Origin: an uncultured Clostridia bacterium
GTDB lineage: Bacteria > Bacillota > Clostridia > TANB77 > CAG-508
Direction of reading: 5' to 3'
Assembly: GCA_947631185.1 (NCBI GenBank)
Contig: CANRKJ010000011.1
Span: forward strand, 1 to 54,598
DNA length: 54,598 nucleotides
In this document: in pieces, positions 17,595 to 25,756 of the stretch
Numbering within the stretch: the first letter of the stretch is position 1
Layout of the letters: each line of letters starts with the position of its first letter
Notes under the pieces: model-generated
What the model saw: the letters and a program-made list of their open reading frames with translations, nothing else
The model's database searches: none
What the model was told of the DNA's origin: nothing
Program-made: the position numbers and the translations under genes

Positions 17595-17942
17595 TTTAAT
17601 ATAGTTATTTATTTCTTTTTAGGCGGTGGACTTGAAAAAAATGAGTCAATAGAAGAAACTCTTAAAAGAGAAATAATTGAAGAAACAGGATATTCTTTAA
17701 AAAATGTGAAATTATTTGATAGAATTAATGCTTGGTGCTATAGCGATAAATATGGTTATCTAGATGTGGAGGCAACAATATATATTGCAAAATTTGATAA
17801 AAAAATTATAGAACCTATAGAAAAAGATCATAGAGTGCTTTGGGTTTCGCCACTAGAGTATAAGGATAAACTATATCACGAGTACCAAAGATATATATTA
17901 AATAAATTTATATTAAAAAAGGAGAAGAATAATGAAAGATAA
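17595..17942 (+). pseudogene. 5'-truncated Nudix hydrolase
   Basis: Directly after the MATE stop codon, and in the same frame, the reading gives YFFLGGGLEKNESIEETLK and then REIIEETGY. This is a complete Nudix box (GX5EX7REUXEEXGU), followed by the rest of a Nudix fold to the stop at 17942. The first 40-50 residues of a normal Nudix domain are missing, and there is no ATG, GTG or TTG before the box. The first ATG is at 17706, beyond the box, so a product started there would lack the catalytic motif. It overlaps the next gene by 11 bases. I read this as a deletion that fused the end of one gene to the inside of another. Confidence 0.75.
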
Positions 17943-18819
17943 TATTATATATTCACAAACAACAAGAACTGTAGGAGAAAAAAATAATGTTAATAATTTT
18001 AAATTAGGAATAAAAAGATTAGAAGATTCTAAATTTAATTATGCTAACTTGAATTTTTTTGAAATACAAGAATTACTTGATAAAGATTGTTATGAAGAAA
18101 TATTTAGAGATTTAATTAATTTTTTAAAAGATTCACCTTTAACGTTTAATATAGCACATGCACCAATTCATTATCCATTTTTCTTTAATACTTATTATAA
18201 AAGAGATGATATAGATAAGTTGAAAAACAGAATACTAAAATCTCTTGATATATCTAAAGAAATTGGAGTTAAAGGGATAGTCATTCATATAGGTACATAT
18301 TTAGGTAAAGACTATAATTATGATATGAAAAAATCTATAGAACATAACATAAAATATTTAAAACCATTTGTAGAAAAAGCCATTAAAAATAATATTATAA
18401 TAGCAATTGAAAATGGAACTCAAATGGAAAAAGATGATCCTCTATTTAAAAATACAGCTCCTTATATAGATGAACTTATAAGTATAGTTGATTACTATAA
18501 TAGTAAGTATAAAAAAGAAGTATTGGGAATTTGTTTTGACTTTGGACACGCTAATGTTGGAAAATTAGATATGTATAATGAGATTTTAAAAATTGGTAGT
18601 AAACTAAAAATTACTCATATCCATGATAACTATGGAACAGATTCTCATAATCAACCATTTGATGGAACAGTTAATTGGGATTCTGTTAGAAAGGCATTAA
18701 CAGACATTAATTTTAATGGCGAACTAACATCAGAAGTAAGATATAAAAAGGAAGAACTATCTGATTCATCTAATATTAATAAAACTTATGATTTAATAAA
18801 AAAAATACATTTAGGTTAA
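17932..18819 (+). CDS. Sugar phosphate isomerase/epimerase family protein (AP endonuclease 2-like TIM barrel)
   Basis: The 295-residue protein has the xylose-isomerase-like TIM-barrel plan with metal-binding residues at strand ends: HAPIHYP near 75-81, GVKGIVIHIGTY, IAIENGTQ (Glu ligand), CFDFGHANVG (Asp and His ligands), ITHIHDNYG (His, Asp) and GELTSEVR (Glu). Such enzymes isomerise or epimerise sugars or cut abasic DNA, and the substrate is not evident here. The ATG follows AAAGGAG and overlaps the Nudix remnant by 11 bases, so it was probably translationally coupled to that gene. A strong terminator follows. Confidence 0.85.
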   Translation: MKDNIIYSQTTRTVGEKNNVNNFKLGIKRLEDSKFNYANLNFFEIQELLDKDCYEEIFRDLINFLKDSPLTFNIAHAPIHYPFFFNTYYKRDDIDKLKNRILKSLDISKEIGVKGIVIHIGTYLGKDYNYDMKKSIEHNIKYLKPFVEKAIKNNIIIAIENGTQMEKDDPLFKNTAPYIDELISIVDYYNSKYKKEVLGICFDFGHANVGKLDMYNEILKIGSKLKITHIHDNYGTDSHNQPFDGTVNWDSVRKALTDINFNGELTSEVRYKKEELSDSSNINKTYDLIKKIHLG

Positions 18820-18857
18820 TAATATAAAATTTTTGTAACTTTATTAAGACTACCAAA

Positions 18858-18905
18858 TTATTATAGGAGTGACTTTTTATTCACTTCTATAATAATAACT
18901 TTTTG
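18858..18905 (+). terminator. Terminator of the MATE-Nudix-epimerase unit
   Basis: TTATTATAGGAGTGA pairs with TCACTTCTATAATAA, followed by CTTTTT on the plus strand, 39 bases after the stop. Confidence 0.75.
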
Positions 18906-18972
18906 CTATCTATATTTTCAATTGATTTAATAGAACATTTTTTATAAAGATTTATTTTTCTTTTCTTAAAAA

Positions 18973-19005
18973 GAAAAAACTTACGAAACCTTTACAGTTC
19001 GTAAG
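18973..19005 (-). terminator. Terminator of tRNA-Thr
   Basis: CTTACGAA / TTCGTAAG followed on the minus strand by GTTTTTT, twelve bases after the CCA end. Confidence 0.75.
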
Positions 19006-19016
19006 CTGTCTTAAAT

Positions 19017-19092
19017 TGGAGCTTCCAGCCAGAATCGAACTGGCGACCTGCAGGTTACGAATCTGCTGCTCTACCAACTGAGCTATAGAAGC
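19017..19092 (-). tRNA. tRNA-Thr (anticodon CGU)
   Basis: 76 nt including encoded CCA. The acceptor GCTTCTA pairs with TGGAAGC, the discriminator is U, the T-arm is GCCAG TTCGATT CTGGC, and the anticodon loop TTCGTAA gives CGT, reading ACG. The bottom anticodon-stem pair 31-39 is A-C rather than Watson-Crick. The U discriminator agrees with the TGGA of the thrS T-box. Confidence 0.95.
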
Positions 19093-19127
19093 ATTTTTTA
19101 TATTTTACTATTATATTTATTATTATG

Positions 19128-19231
19128 CAAGAACAATAGCAAACTTTTTTATATAAAAATATTAAAATTAATTACAAAGTCTGTACTCGTTGTTCGTCCG
19201 CGATAATTTCGTAGAAATTTTATGTGCAAAC
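19128..19231 (-). repeat. Double-hairpin element, copy C
   Basis: On the minus strand a GCAC-starting AT-rich hairpin is followed by GGACGAACAACGAGTAC, an AT-rich middle and the return arm AAGTTTGCTATTGTTC, which pairs with GAACAACGAGTACAGACTTT. It lies between the gerW terminator and tRNA-Thr, about 35 bases upstream of the tRNA. A TATAAT lies between the element and the tRNA. Confidence 0.65.
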
Positions 19232-19265
19232 GTTAGAGAAGCCTTTATATACCTAGTATATAAAA

Positions 19266-19305
19266 AAAATTATTATAAGAATATAAAAATTCTTATAATA
19301 ATTTT
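19266..19305 (-). terminator. Terminator of the ytfJ (gerW) gene
   Basis: A 16-17 bp stem (AAAATTATTATAAGAAT and its complement) with T runs on both sides begins two bases after the gerW stop. Confidence 0.8.
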
Positions 19306-19307
19306 TT

Positions 19308-19808
19308 CTAATCTTCATGCCTTATTTCTTTATGTGTAATAACTTTTTCAGTATCATCAATTTCGTCATTATCTATATCATCATTACAATTGTCTGAACC
19401 CAAATTATTCTTTTCTATAATTTTTTCAAACATTTTATCTACTTTTTCAATTAAATCTGGAACATAATCTAATAATTTGTCTATTGCATCATAATGTTCT
19501 ACTGTAATAAATTTTGGTGCACCTAAATTTTCAGAATCAATAATAATAAATCCAATTGGATTTATTTTCACGGCTGCTCCACTTCCTCCACCAAAAGGAT
19601 ATTCTTCTTCATCTTCTTTATTACATTTTGTTTTCGGAGAAAAGTCAGTACCTCCTGCAGCAAATCCAAAACATACTTTTGAAACAGGAATTATACACAT
19701 TCCTGTTTGTGTAGAAATTGGATTTCCTATAATTGTATTCACATCTACCATTTCCTTTATACTATTCATAGCAGTTTTCATCAAATTTTCTATTGGATGT
19801 TCTCTCAT
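19308..19808 (-). CDS. ytfJ: GerW/YtfJ family sporulation protein
   Basis: The 166-residue protein carries the whole GerW core: HPIENLMKTAMNSIKEMVDVN, TIIGNPI, IPVSKVCFGFAAGG, FGGGSGAAVKINPIGFI and a C-terminal helix (IDKLLDYVPDLIEKVDKMF). In Bacillus the protein is needed for normal spore germination and is made in the forespore, so this gene supports a spore-forming host. A charged Asp-rich tail follows the domain. GAGGTG precedes the ATG, which overlaps the DUF2953 stop by four bases (ATGA). The same gene pair (ytfI-ytfJ) is known in Bacillus. Confidence 0.95.
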   Translation of the reverse strand: MREHPIENLMKTAMNSIKEMVDVNTIIGNPISTQTGMCIIPVSKVCFGFAAGGTDFSPKTKCNKEDEEEYPFGGGSGAAVKINPIGFIIIDSENLGAPKFITVEHYDAIDKLLDYVPDLIEKVDKMFEKIIEKNNLGSDNCNDDIDNDEIDDTEKVITHKEIRHED

Positions 19809-20374
19809 TTTATCACCTCATAATTATATTTTAAACATTCTATAATATTAGTTAGTTTTATATTAAATATAGCATTCAGTTGTAAATAGACTTTGGTTTT
19901 ATCTTCAAATTCTGGTTTAATTATATATCTGTATTTCTTCTCATCAAATTTTTTTATTGTTTTTTTTATAAAAAAACTAAGTATAGTTGAAATAAATGGT
20001 ACTAAAAAACTCGTTATAAATATGCTTCCTGTTCCTAAACTTAGTTTCAGATTTATATTTTCAATATTGGGCTTTAAATATTTAATACTAGATAATTTAA
20101 AATTATTTTTTGCTTTTAGTATTCTATTTTTCATATTAAATATTTCTTTAAATTTTTTAATATCTATCTTTATTCCCATAATATTTGCTTTGTCATTTTT
20201 TAAACTTATACTAAATACTGGAATAATATTGTATAATTTAAGTTTAATTTTTATAGAATATTTGGCGTCAAAATCTCCAGAAAAATTTTTTAAATTAAAA
20301 TTTTCAATATTTATAGTAATTAGTGAATTTATTAAACCAATAAAAATAAATAAAAAAATAAAAACTAATATCAT
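19805..20374 (-). CDS. DUF2953 protein (YtfI-like)
   Basis: The 189-residue protein starts with a hydrophobic helix (MILVFIFLFIFIGLINSLITI) and has beta-rich segments such as FDAKYSIKIKLKLYNIIPVFSISL. Another hydrophobic segment lies at about residues 110-135 (SLGTGSIFITSFLVPFISTILSFFI). This is the DUF2953 pattern. In Bacillus and many Clostridia it sits directly before ytfJ, as here with a four-base overlap, which suggests a joint sporulation role. No biochemical activity is known to me. Confidence 0.85.
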   Translation of the reverse strand: MILVFIFLFIFIGLINSLITINIENFNLKNFSGDFDAKYSIKIKLKLYNIIPVFSISLKNDKANIMGIKIDIKKFKEIFNMKNRILKAKNNFKLSSIKYLKPNIENINLKLSLGTGSIFITSFLVPFISTILSFFIKKTIKKFDEKKYRYIIKPEFEDKTKVYLQLNAIFNIKLTNIIECLKYNYEVIK

Positions 20375-20419
20375 AAAAAAACCTTCTTTATAATATTAGT
20401 TTCTTCATTTTATAGAATT

Positions 20420-23221
20420 CTATTCAACACTTTTTAATGAATCTATCATATTTATTTTCTTTATCCTTGGATTCATAGTATAATTAGTAATTAATGTAAA
20501 CACTAAAGTAAGCAATGACGCATATTCAAAAGATTTTATACTAATCTCATTAGGAAGCATTATTGTATCTACTTCCGCACTTTGAATTATAATGCCTAAA
20601 GCAAAATGTCCTAGAATCATTCCTAATATAATTCCTAGTATAGTCAAAATTATATTCTCCCTAAAAATATAACTAGAAACTTCTTTATCATAAAATCCTA
20701 ATACTTTCAAAGTAGCTAATTCTCTTTTTCTTTCTGATATATTTATAATATTTAAATTTACCAGAACTATAAAAGCTAAAAGACTAGCACAACCTATACA
20801 TAAAATTACTATACTTGATAAACTAGTTAAACTTTTCTGATATTCTTTATCTATCATTGATGTAAGAATTACACCAGAAATATTTTCATTTTCTTTTAAT
20901 TTACTTATTAAATCATCATAATCTTCATCATCTAATTCATTAGTATTAGAGAAAAATTGATTATATTTTAACTCTTCATCATATACTTTTTCATATAGCT
21001 CAGGTGTCATATAAATAAAGTTATATAAATAATTTTCAGTTATTCCAATTACTTTTACTTCATTTGATTTTGTATCGTCACCTATATAAACCTTATCTCC
21101 TACTTTTATACCTAAAGACTTTGCAATTTTTTCAGTTATTATAATTCCTTTGTTTGTTAAATTAATTTTTTCTTTATTTATTCTTTCCCTAATATCGATA
21201 TATTTTTTTATTTCATTCTTATCTATAACAACATAATATAAATCTTTTGATTTATCATTAAAATATATAGTAGTTGATTGTTGCCTTACTGGTGTAACTT
21301 CATTTATATCATCTAATTCCTGTATATATTTTAAAGTATTTTGAACTTTACTTTTTGGAAGTTCATTTTTTAAATTTATTTCCATATCATATGTTTTAAT
21401 TTCAGAGAATTGTCTTATAGCAATACTATCTATAGATGATTTTAAAGCAAAACCTGTATAAATCAATGCTGTGCATCCTGCTATTCCAACTATTGCCATA
21501 ATAAGTCTTCTTTTATATCTAAATATATTCCTAAAACTACTTTTATAAAAGAAATTAAAATGTTTCCACAAGAAATTAACTTTTTCTAAATATATTTGTT
21601 TTCCTTCTTTTATTGATTTAGGTCTCATAAGTTCAGATGCTTTTTCTCTTAATGACCTAACAACAATAAATATTGTAACTCCAATAATACAAACAGCCGA
21701 AATTACTATAACTAAAATTAAATATGTAATATTAGTTTTCTTTACTAAGTCTGGTAATGCATATAAACTTCCATATGATGAATATAATATTTGTAAAACA
21801 AGAGTATTACCTAAAACAATTCCTATAGTAGTTCCTATACATGTAGTTAATATTGCATAAATTACAAATTTCATTGCTATTGTAAAATTACCATATCCAA
21901 TTGCTTTTAATATTCCTATATTTTCTCTTTCTTCTTCTATCGTTCTACTAACAGTGGTAATAGTTACTAATGAAGCCACAATAAAAAACATTAAAGGGAA
22001 TACCTTTCCCATCATACCAATCTTAACAAGATCATTTTTTAATGATACAAAACTTTCATTTTTAGTTAGAACATTTTGATATAAATCAACAGAAAAATTT
22101 TCTAAATTATATTTGGCAGTATCGAGTTTTTCCTCGTTTGCAATAATCTCATTTTGATATGTTTCTTTTTTTGATTCAAAATCATTTCTTTGTTTTTCTA
22201 TTTCAGATTTTGATTTTTGGATATTATTGATCATATTATTTATTGTATCTATTGAAATTGATTGAATATTATTAGGATTTAAAATATTATTCACTTGATA
22301 TTGTAATTTTACTTCATTCCATATTTCTTCTTGTTCTTTTATATTCTTTTCCGCACTTTCAATCTGATTTTTAGTATTAGCAAAATTATTTCTTGATTCA
22401 ATAAGTTTATTTTCTGCATTAATAATTTCTTTATTCAAATCTATGTATAGAGAATTACATCTTTCCTGTAAATTAGGAGTTAATTTATCTAATACAGCTG
22501 TACCAATTTCTTCAGTTTTTATTTTATACTCTTCTTCATCATCAAAGTAATTATAATTTTCTCCAATATTTGTTTTCAAATAAATTGAAGTATAAATATT
22601 TGATTTAAATACATCTTTTTTTACCATCAAAAGAGCTTTTAGTTCACCTGTTCCTAGTTCAGTAGTACCATAGTATTGAGATAAATAAATCGGATTTCTA
22701 CCTATACCTACTACTTGAAACTCAGTAACATTAAGAACATCATCTATTTTCTCATCTGTCCCAGATTTTACTTTTATAGTATCTCCTATATTATATCCAT
22801 ACATTGTATGCATTCTAGTATCTATTACACATTCCGACATATTTTCTGGAAATCTTCCATCTGTTAAATCTAGTTTATTCATATTTTCTTCAAAAATAGA
22901 ATTTATTCTAGTAGATATGATTGTTTCTCCTGACTGAATTAATACATCTTTTATATAACTCCCCTCAGCACTTAAAACATCTGGAAAGACTTTAACAATT
23001 TGAACATCTCTTTTTTCAAATCCTATTGTTGAAATTAATTCCAAATCATATATATCATTAGTCTTAAGATAGTTAAGGGCAGTATAATTCATATTTGGAG
23101 CAATAACGTTCATTCCAACAAAAAATGCCACTCCTAAAGCTAAAATTAATATTATTGATATATATTGAAATATATTAGATTTTAACTTTCTAACACAATC
23201 TTTAAAATAAGCTGTTTTCAT
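20420..23221 (-). CDS. FtsX/MacB-type ABC transporter permease
   Basis: The 933-residue protein has an N-terminal helix (about residues 17-38, YISIILILALGVAFFVG), a MacB-like extracytoplasmic region and a long Glu/Lys/Asn-rich coiled coil (about 265-370). The first FtsX domain starts near KVFPLMFFIVASLVTITTVSRTIEEER. A second periplasmic-type domain and a second FtsX domain end in NPRIKKINMIDSLKSVE. RTIEEERENIGILKAIGYG and SERKRELATLKVLGFY are the two coupling helices. Such permeases work with a separate LolD-type ATPase, which is not encoded nearby. AGGATGG precedes the ATG. The substrate is unknown. Confidence 0.9.
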   Translation of the reverse strand: MKTAYFKDCVRKLKSNIFQYISIILILALGVAFFVGMNVIAPNMNYTALNYLKTNDIYDLELISTIGFEKRDVQIVKVFPDVLSAEGSYIKDVLIQSGETIISTRINSIFEENMNKLDLTDGRFPENMSECVIDTRMHTMYGYNIGDTIKVKSGTDEKIDDVLNVTEFQVVGIGRNPIYLSQYYGTTELGTGELKALLMVKKDVFKSNIYTSIYLKTNIGENYNYFDDEEEYKIKTEEIGTAVLDKLTPNLQERCNSLYIDLNKEIINAENKLIESRNNFANTKNQIESAEKNIKEQEEIWNEVKLQYQVNNILNPNNIQSISIDTINNMINNIQKSKSEIEKQRNDFESKKETYQNEIIANEEKLDTAKYNLENFSVDLYQNVLTKNESFVSLKNDLVKIGMMGKVFPLMFFIVASLVTITTVSRTIEEERENIGILKAIGYGNFTIAMKFVIYAILTTCIGTTIGIVLGNTLVLQILYSSYGSLYALPDLVKKTNITYLILVIVISAVCIIGVTIFIVVRSLREKASELMRPKSIKEGKQIYLEKVNFLWKHFNFFYKSSFRNIFRYKRRLIMAIVGIAGCTALIYTGFALKSSIDSIAIRQFSEIKTYDMEINLKNELPKSKVQNTLKYIQELDDINEVTPVRQQSTTIYFNDKSKDLYYVVIDKNEIKKYIDIRERINKEKINLTNKGIIITEKIAKSLGIKVGDKVYIGDDTKSNEVKVIGITENYLYNFIYMTPELYEKVYDEELKYNQFFSNTNELDDEDYDDLISKLKENENISGVILTSMIDKEYQKSLTSLSSIVILCIGCASLLAFIVLVNLNIINISERKRELATLKVLGFYDKEVSSYIFRENIILTILGIILGMILGHFALGIIIQSAEVDTIMLPNEISIKSFEYASLLTLVFTLITNYTMNPRIKKINMIDSLKSVE

Positions 23222-23309
23222 CTTAAAACCATCCTATGTATATTTTGCCAATTTTACAATTTGAAGTTATAATATCATCTTTATATTATGTTGTCAATTA
23301 AATATTATT

Positions 23310-23334
23310 AAAACTGGCGCTCATTGAGCGCCAG
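23310..23334 (-). terminator. Terminator of the recA-recX-scpA unit
   Basis: A GC-rich perfect stem CTGGCGCTC / GAGCGCCAG with a three-base loop, followed on the minus strand by TTTTAA, about 35 bases after the scpA stop. Confidence 0.85.
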
Positions 23335-23371
23335 AAAAATAAACATTTCAATTTTTATAATGTTAAAAATT

Positions 23372-24124
23372 TTATTTATCTTTATTTTTTTTATAAATAG
23401 TTATATCTCCAAAAAGTTCCTCTTGACTAGTAAACACTTTGTCTCTTCTACTAAGTTCTAATACTCCTGAAAAAGCAGTAACCACTTCTTCTTTTGGCTT
23501 TTTTTTCAATGAAAAAACTTTACCAAATACAAACTTTTTATTTTTTATAAGTATTCTAAAAATATCTTTTACCTTATCTGTTACTGTAAACTTATCATGT
23601 ATAGCTATTTTTTCTATATTTTTAGCATTTATATTTATTTTTTCTTCCTGAATTTTAAGTAAGTTTTTATATTTGTCTGATATAACATTTTTAGAAAATA
23701 CTTTTTCTATTTGTACATTAGGAACTTCTATTTTTTCTTCATTCTTAAATATTCTGTTTGAAAAAATTTGAATTTGTGTTTTAAAAAATTTACTTATTTC
23801 TTTATATTTTTTATATTCTACAATTCTTCTAATTAACTCTTCTTCTGAAAGCTCTGCCTCATCTTCAGTCTCTTTTGGGAGCAATCCCTTAGATTTTATT
23901 AAAAGTAAGGTAGAAGCCATTATTAAAAATTCACTAGTCACTTCTAAATCTTCTTGTTCTTTTATATAATCTATATATTGATTAGCAATCTCATCTATAT
24001 TAACTTTATATATATCCATTTTATTTTTATCAATTAAATAGCATAATAAATCCAATGGTCCCTCAAAATTATCCAACTGTAAAGCATATTTTTTTGACTC
24101 TAGTGTTATAATTTTATTATTCAT
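23372..24124 (-). CDS. scpA: Segregation and condensation protein A
   Basis: ScpA is the kleisin that links the heads of SMC and binds ScpB for chromosome compaction and segregation. The 250-residue protein begins its domain with LDNFEGPLDLLCYLIDKNKMDIYKV (SMC-neck-binding helices) and IANQYIDYI, has the typical EFLIMASTLLLIKSKGLLP, and ends with a winged-helix region containing VTAFSGVLELSRRDKV. AAGGAAGG precedes the ATG. It follows recX by 24 bases. The usual partner scpB, often directly downstream, is absent from the window. Confidence 0.95.
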   Translation of the reverse strand: MNNKIITLESKKYALQLDNFEGPLDLLCYLIDKNKMDIYKVNIDEIANQYIDYIKEQEDLEVTSEFLIMASTLLLIKSKGLLPKETEDEAELSEEELIRRIVEYKKYKEISKFFKTQIQIFSNRIFKNEEKIEVPNVQIEKVFSKNVISDKYKNLLKIQEEKININAKNIEKIAIHDKFTVTDKVKDIFRILIKNKKFVFGKVFSLKKKPKEEVVTAFSGVLELSRRDKVFTSQEELFGDITIYKKNKDK

Positions 24125-24148
24125 TTAGCTTCCTTCCTTTTTATTATC

Positions 24149-24592
24149 CTATTTTTCTTCTAACATTTGGGTAATAGATTCAACTGCATAACCTTTTTTA
24201 TACAAAAAACCTTTTACTTCATTTTCTTCCATAGTATTTATTTTTTTGTTATAAATTTTTCTTGCTGATTTTACTTCATAACAAAATAGACTTTCATAAT
24301 TTTCATTAAAAAAATCCTCTATTAAATTATTATCTATTCCTTTTTGGAGTAATTTATATTTCATTTCTTTCATAGATAAGTCTTTTAGAGCCATAAATTC
24401 ATTCACACTTCTAATAATATAATCTTTGTCATCAATATATTTTTGCTCTTTAAGAAATTCTATCATATCTTCCAACATATAACTATCTATATCTTTAAAT
24501 TTAGCTCTAATTTCTTTTTCTGTTCTTTTTTTATAAATAACATATTTTAATACTTTTTGTTTAAAATCATCGAATTCTTCTACTGTATACAT
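24149..24592 (-). CDS. recX: Regulatory protein RecX
   Basis: The 147-residue protein fits RecX, which binds RecA filaments and limits their growth. It has the three tandem three-helix repeats typical of the family: KVLKYVIYKKRTEKEIRAKF, then DYIIRSVNEFMALKDLSMKEMKYKL, then the C-terminal repeat ending KGFLYKKGYAVESITQMLEE. The ATG overlaps the recA stop by one base (TAATG), the usual coupled recA-recX arrangement. Confidence 0.9.
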   Translation of the reverse strand: MYTVEEFDDFKQKVLKYVIYKKRTEKEIRAKFKDIDSYMLEDMIEFLKEQKYIDDKDYIIRSVNEFMALKDLSMKEMKYKLLQKGIDNNLIEDFFNENYESLFCYEVKSARKIYNKKINTMEENEVKGFLYKKGYAVESITQMLEEK

Positions 24593-25662
24593 TATGTCTC
24601 ATCCTCATCTAATTCTTCTGTTTCTTCATTAAGATTTTTGGTTTCATCCTCTGCTAATGCATTTTCAAAAGCTTGATTAAAATTATCCCTGATTTTCTTT
24701 TCAATTTCATCCATCATCTTTGGATTAGATTCTAATAATTTTTTAATATTTTCTCTACCTTGACCAATTCTCTCTCCATTATAGCTAAACCAAGAACCAC
24801 TTTTTACTATTATATCTAAATCAACAGCTAAATCTAATATATTTCCTGATTTTGAAATTCCTTTTCCATATATTATATCAAACTCTGCCTCTCTAAATGG
24901 AGGAGCCACCTTATTTTTTACAATTTTAACTCTTGTTCTACTTCCAACAACTGCTCCATCTTGTTTTATATTCTCTACCCTTCTAATATCTAGTCTAACT
25001 GATGAGAAGAATTTTAGCGCTCTTCCTCCAGGAGTCGTTTCTGGATTTCCAAACATAATCCCAACTTTTTCTCTTAATTGATTTATAAATAATATTATAC
25101 AATTTGTTTTATTTATTGCTCCAGCAAGTTTTCTTAAACCTTGTGACATTAATCTAGCTTGAAGACCAACATGAGCATCTCCCATATCTCCATCAATTTC
25201 TGCTTTTGGAACTAATGCAGCAACTGAATCTACTACAATTATATCTATCGCTCCACTTCTAACTAAAGCTTCAGCAATTTCTAGAGCTTGTTCTCCTGTA
25301 TCTGGCTGAGATACTATTAAATTATCAATATCTACACCTAGGTTTTTAGCATATACTGGGTCTAATGCATGTTCTGCATCAATAAATGCTGCTTCTCCTC
25401 CTGCTTTTTGTGCCTCAGCTATCGCATGAAGAGCTAAAGTTGTTTTACCAGAAGATTCTGGTCCAAACACTTCTATTATCCTTCCTTTTGGTATTCCTCC
25501 AATTCCTAATGCTATATCTAATGTAAGTGCTCCAGTAGATATAGACTCTACATTCATTGATTTACAATCCCCTAATTTCATTACAGAACCTTTTCCAAAT
25601 TGTTTTTCTATTTGGTTCATTGCAACCTCTAAAGCTTTTCTTTTTTCTGAATTATCTTCCAT
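24592..25662 (-). CDS. recA: Recombinase RecA
   Basis: RecA forms the ATP-dependent strand-exchange filament and triggers LexA self-cleavage. The 356-residue protein has Walker A GPESSGKT (residues 67-74), Walker [11 protein letters not shown], loop L1 and loop L2 ([23 protein letters not shown]), and an acidic C-terminal tail rich in Glu and Asp. AGGAGG lies directly before the ATG. The promoter (25713-25740) and a LexA-like site (25694-25707) precede it, consistent with SOS control. It is first in the recA-recX-scpA unit. Confidence 0.99.
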   Translation of the reverse strand: MEDNSEKRKALEVAMNQIEKQFGKGSVMKLGDCKSMNVESISTGALTLDIALGIGGIPKGRIIEVFGPESSGKTTLALHAIAEAQKAGGEAAFIDAEHALDPVYAKNLGVDIDNLIVSQPDTGEQALEIAEALVRSGAIDIIVVDSVAALVPKAEIDGDMGDAHVGLQARLMSQGLRKLAGAINKTNCIILFINQLREKVGIMFGNPETTPGGRALKFFSSVRLDIRRVENIKQDGAVVGSRTRVKIVKNKVAPPFREAEFDIIYGKGISKSGNILDLAVDLDIIVKSGSWFSYNGERIGQGRENIKKLLESNPKMMDEIEKKIRDNFNQAFENALAEDETKNLNEETEELDEDET

Positions 25663-25693
25663 TTTTTCCTCCTATTATAGTTCATATGTTCTA

Positions 25694-25707
25694 AGAACTT
25701 TTGTTTG
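25694..25707. promoter_or_regulatory. Candidate LexA (SOS) box
   Basis: AGAACTTTTGTTTG resembles the Firmicute SOS box CGAACRNRYGTTYG, with GAAC and GTTTG conserved at the right spacing. It sits just downstream of the recA -10 element, where a repressor would block initiation. GTTCTAAGAAC and GTTCATATGTTC next to it are partial related motifs. Confidence 0.45.
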
Positions 25708-25712
25708 TTTAT

Positions 25713-25740
25713 ATTATATCTTTAATTTTTGATTTGTCAA
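25713..25740 (-). promoter_or_regulatory. Promoter of recA
   Basis: A consensus TTGACA and TATAAT on the minus strand, 16 bases apart, about 50 bases upstream of the recA ATG. Confidence 0.8.
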
Positions 25741-25756
25741 TACCTAATTTAGAATT

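Noticed and set aside
17706-17942. 78-codon ORF as an intact gene
   Set aside because: The Nudix catalytic box lies upstream of this ATG in the same frame, so the ORF is part of a truncated Nudix gene.
19893-20393. 166-codon plus-strand ORF
   Set aside because: It is antisense to the DUF2953 gene and very hydrophobic only because it mirrors Lys/Asn-rich codons.
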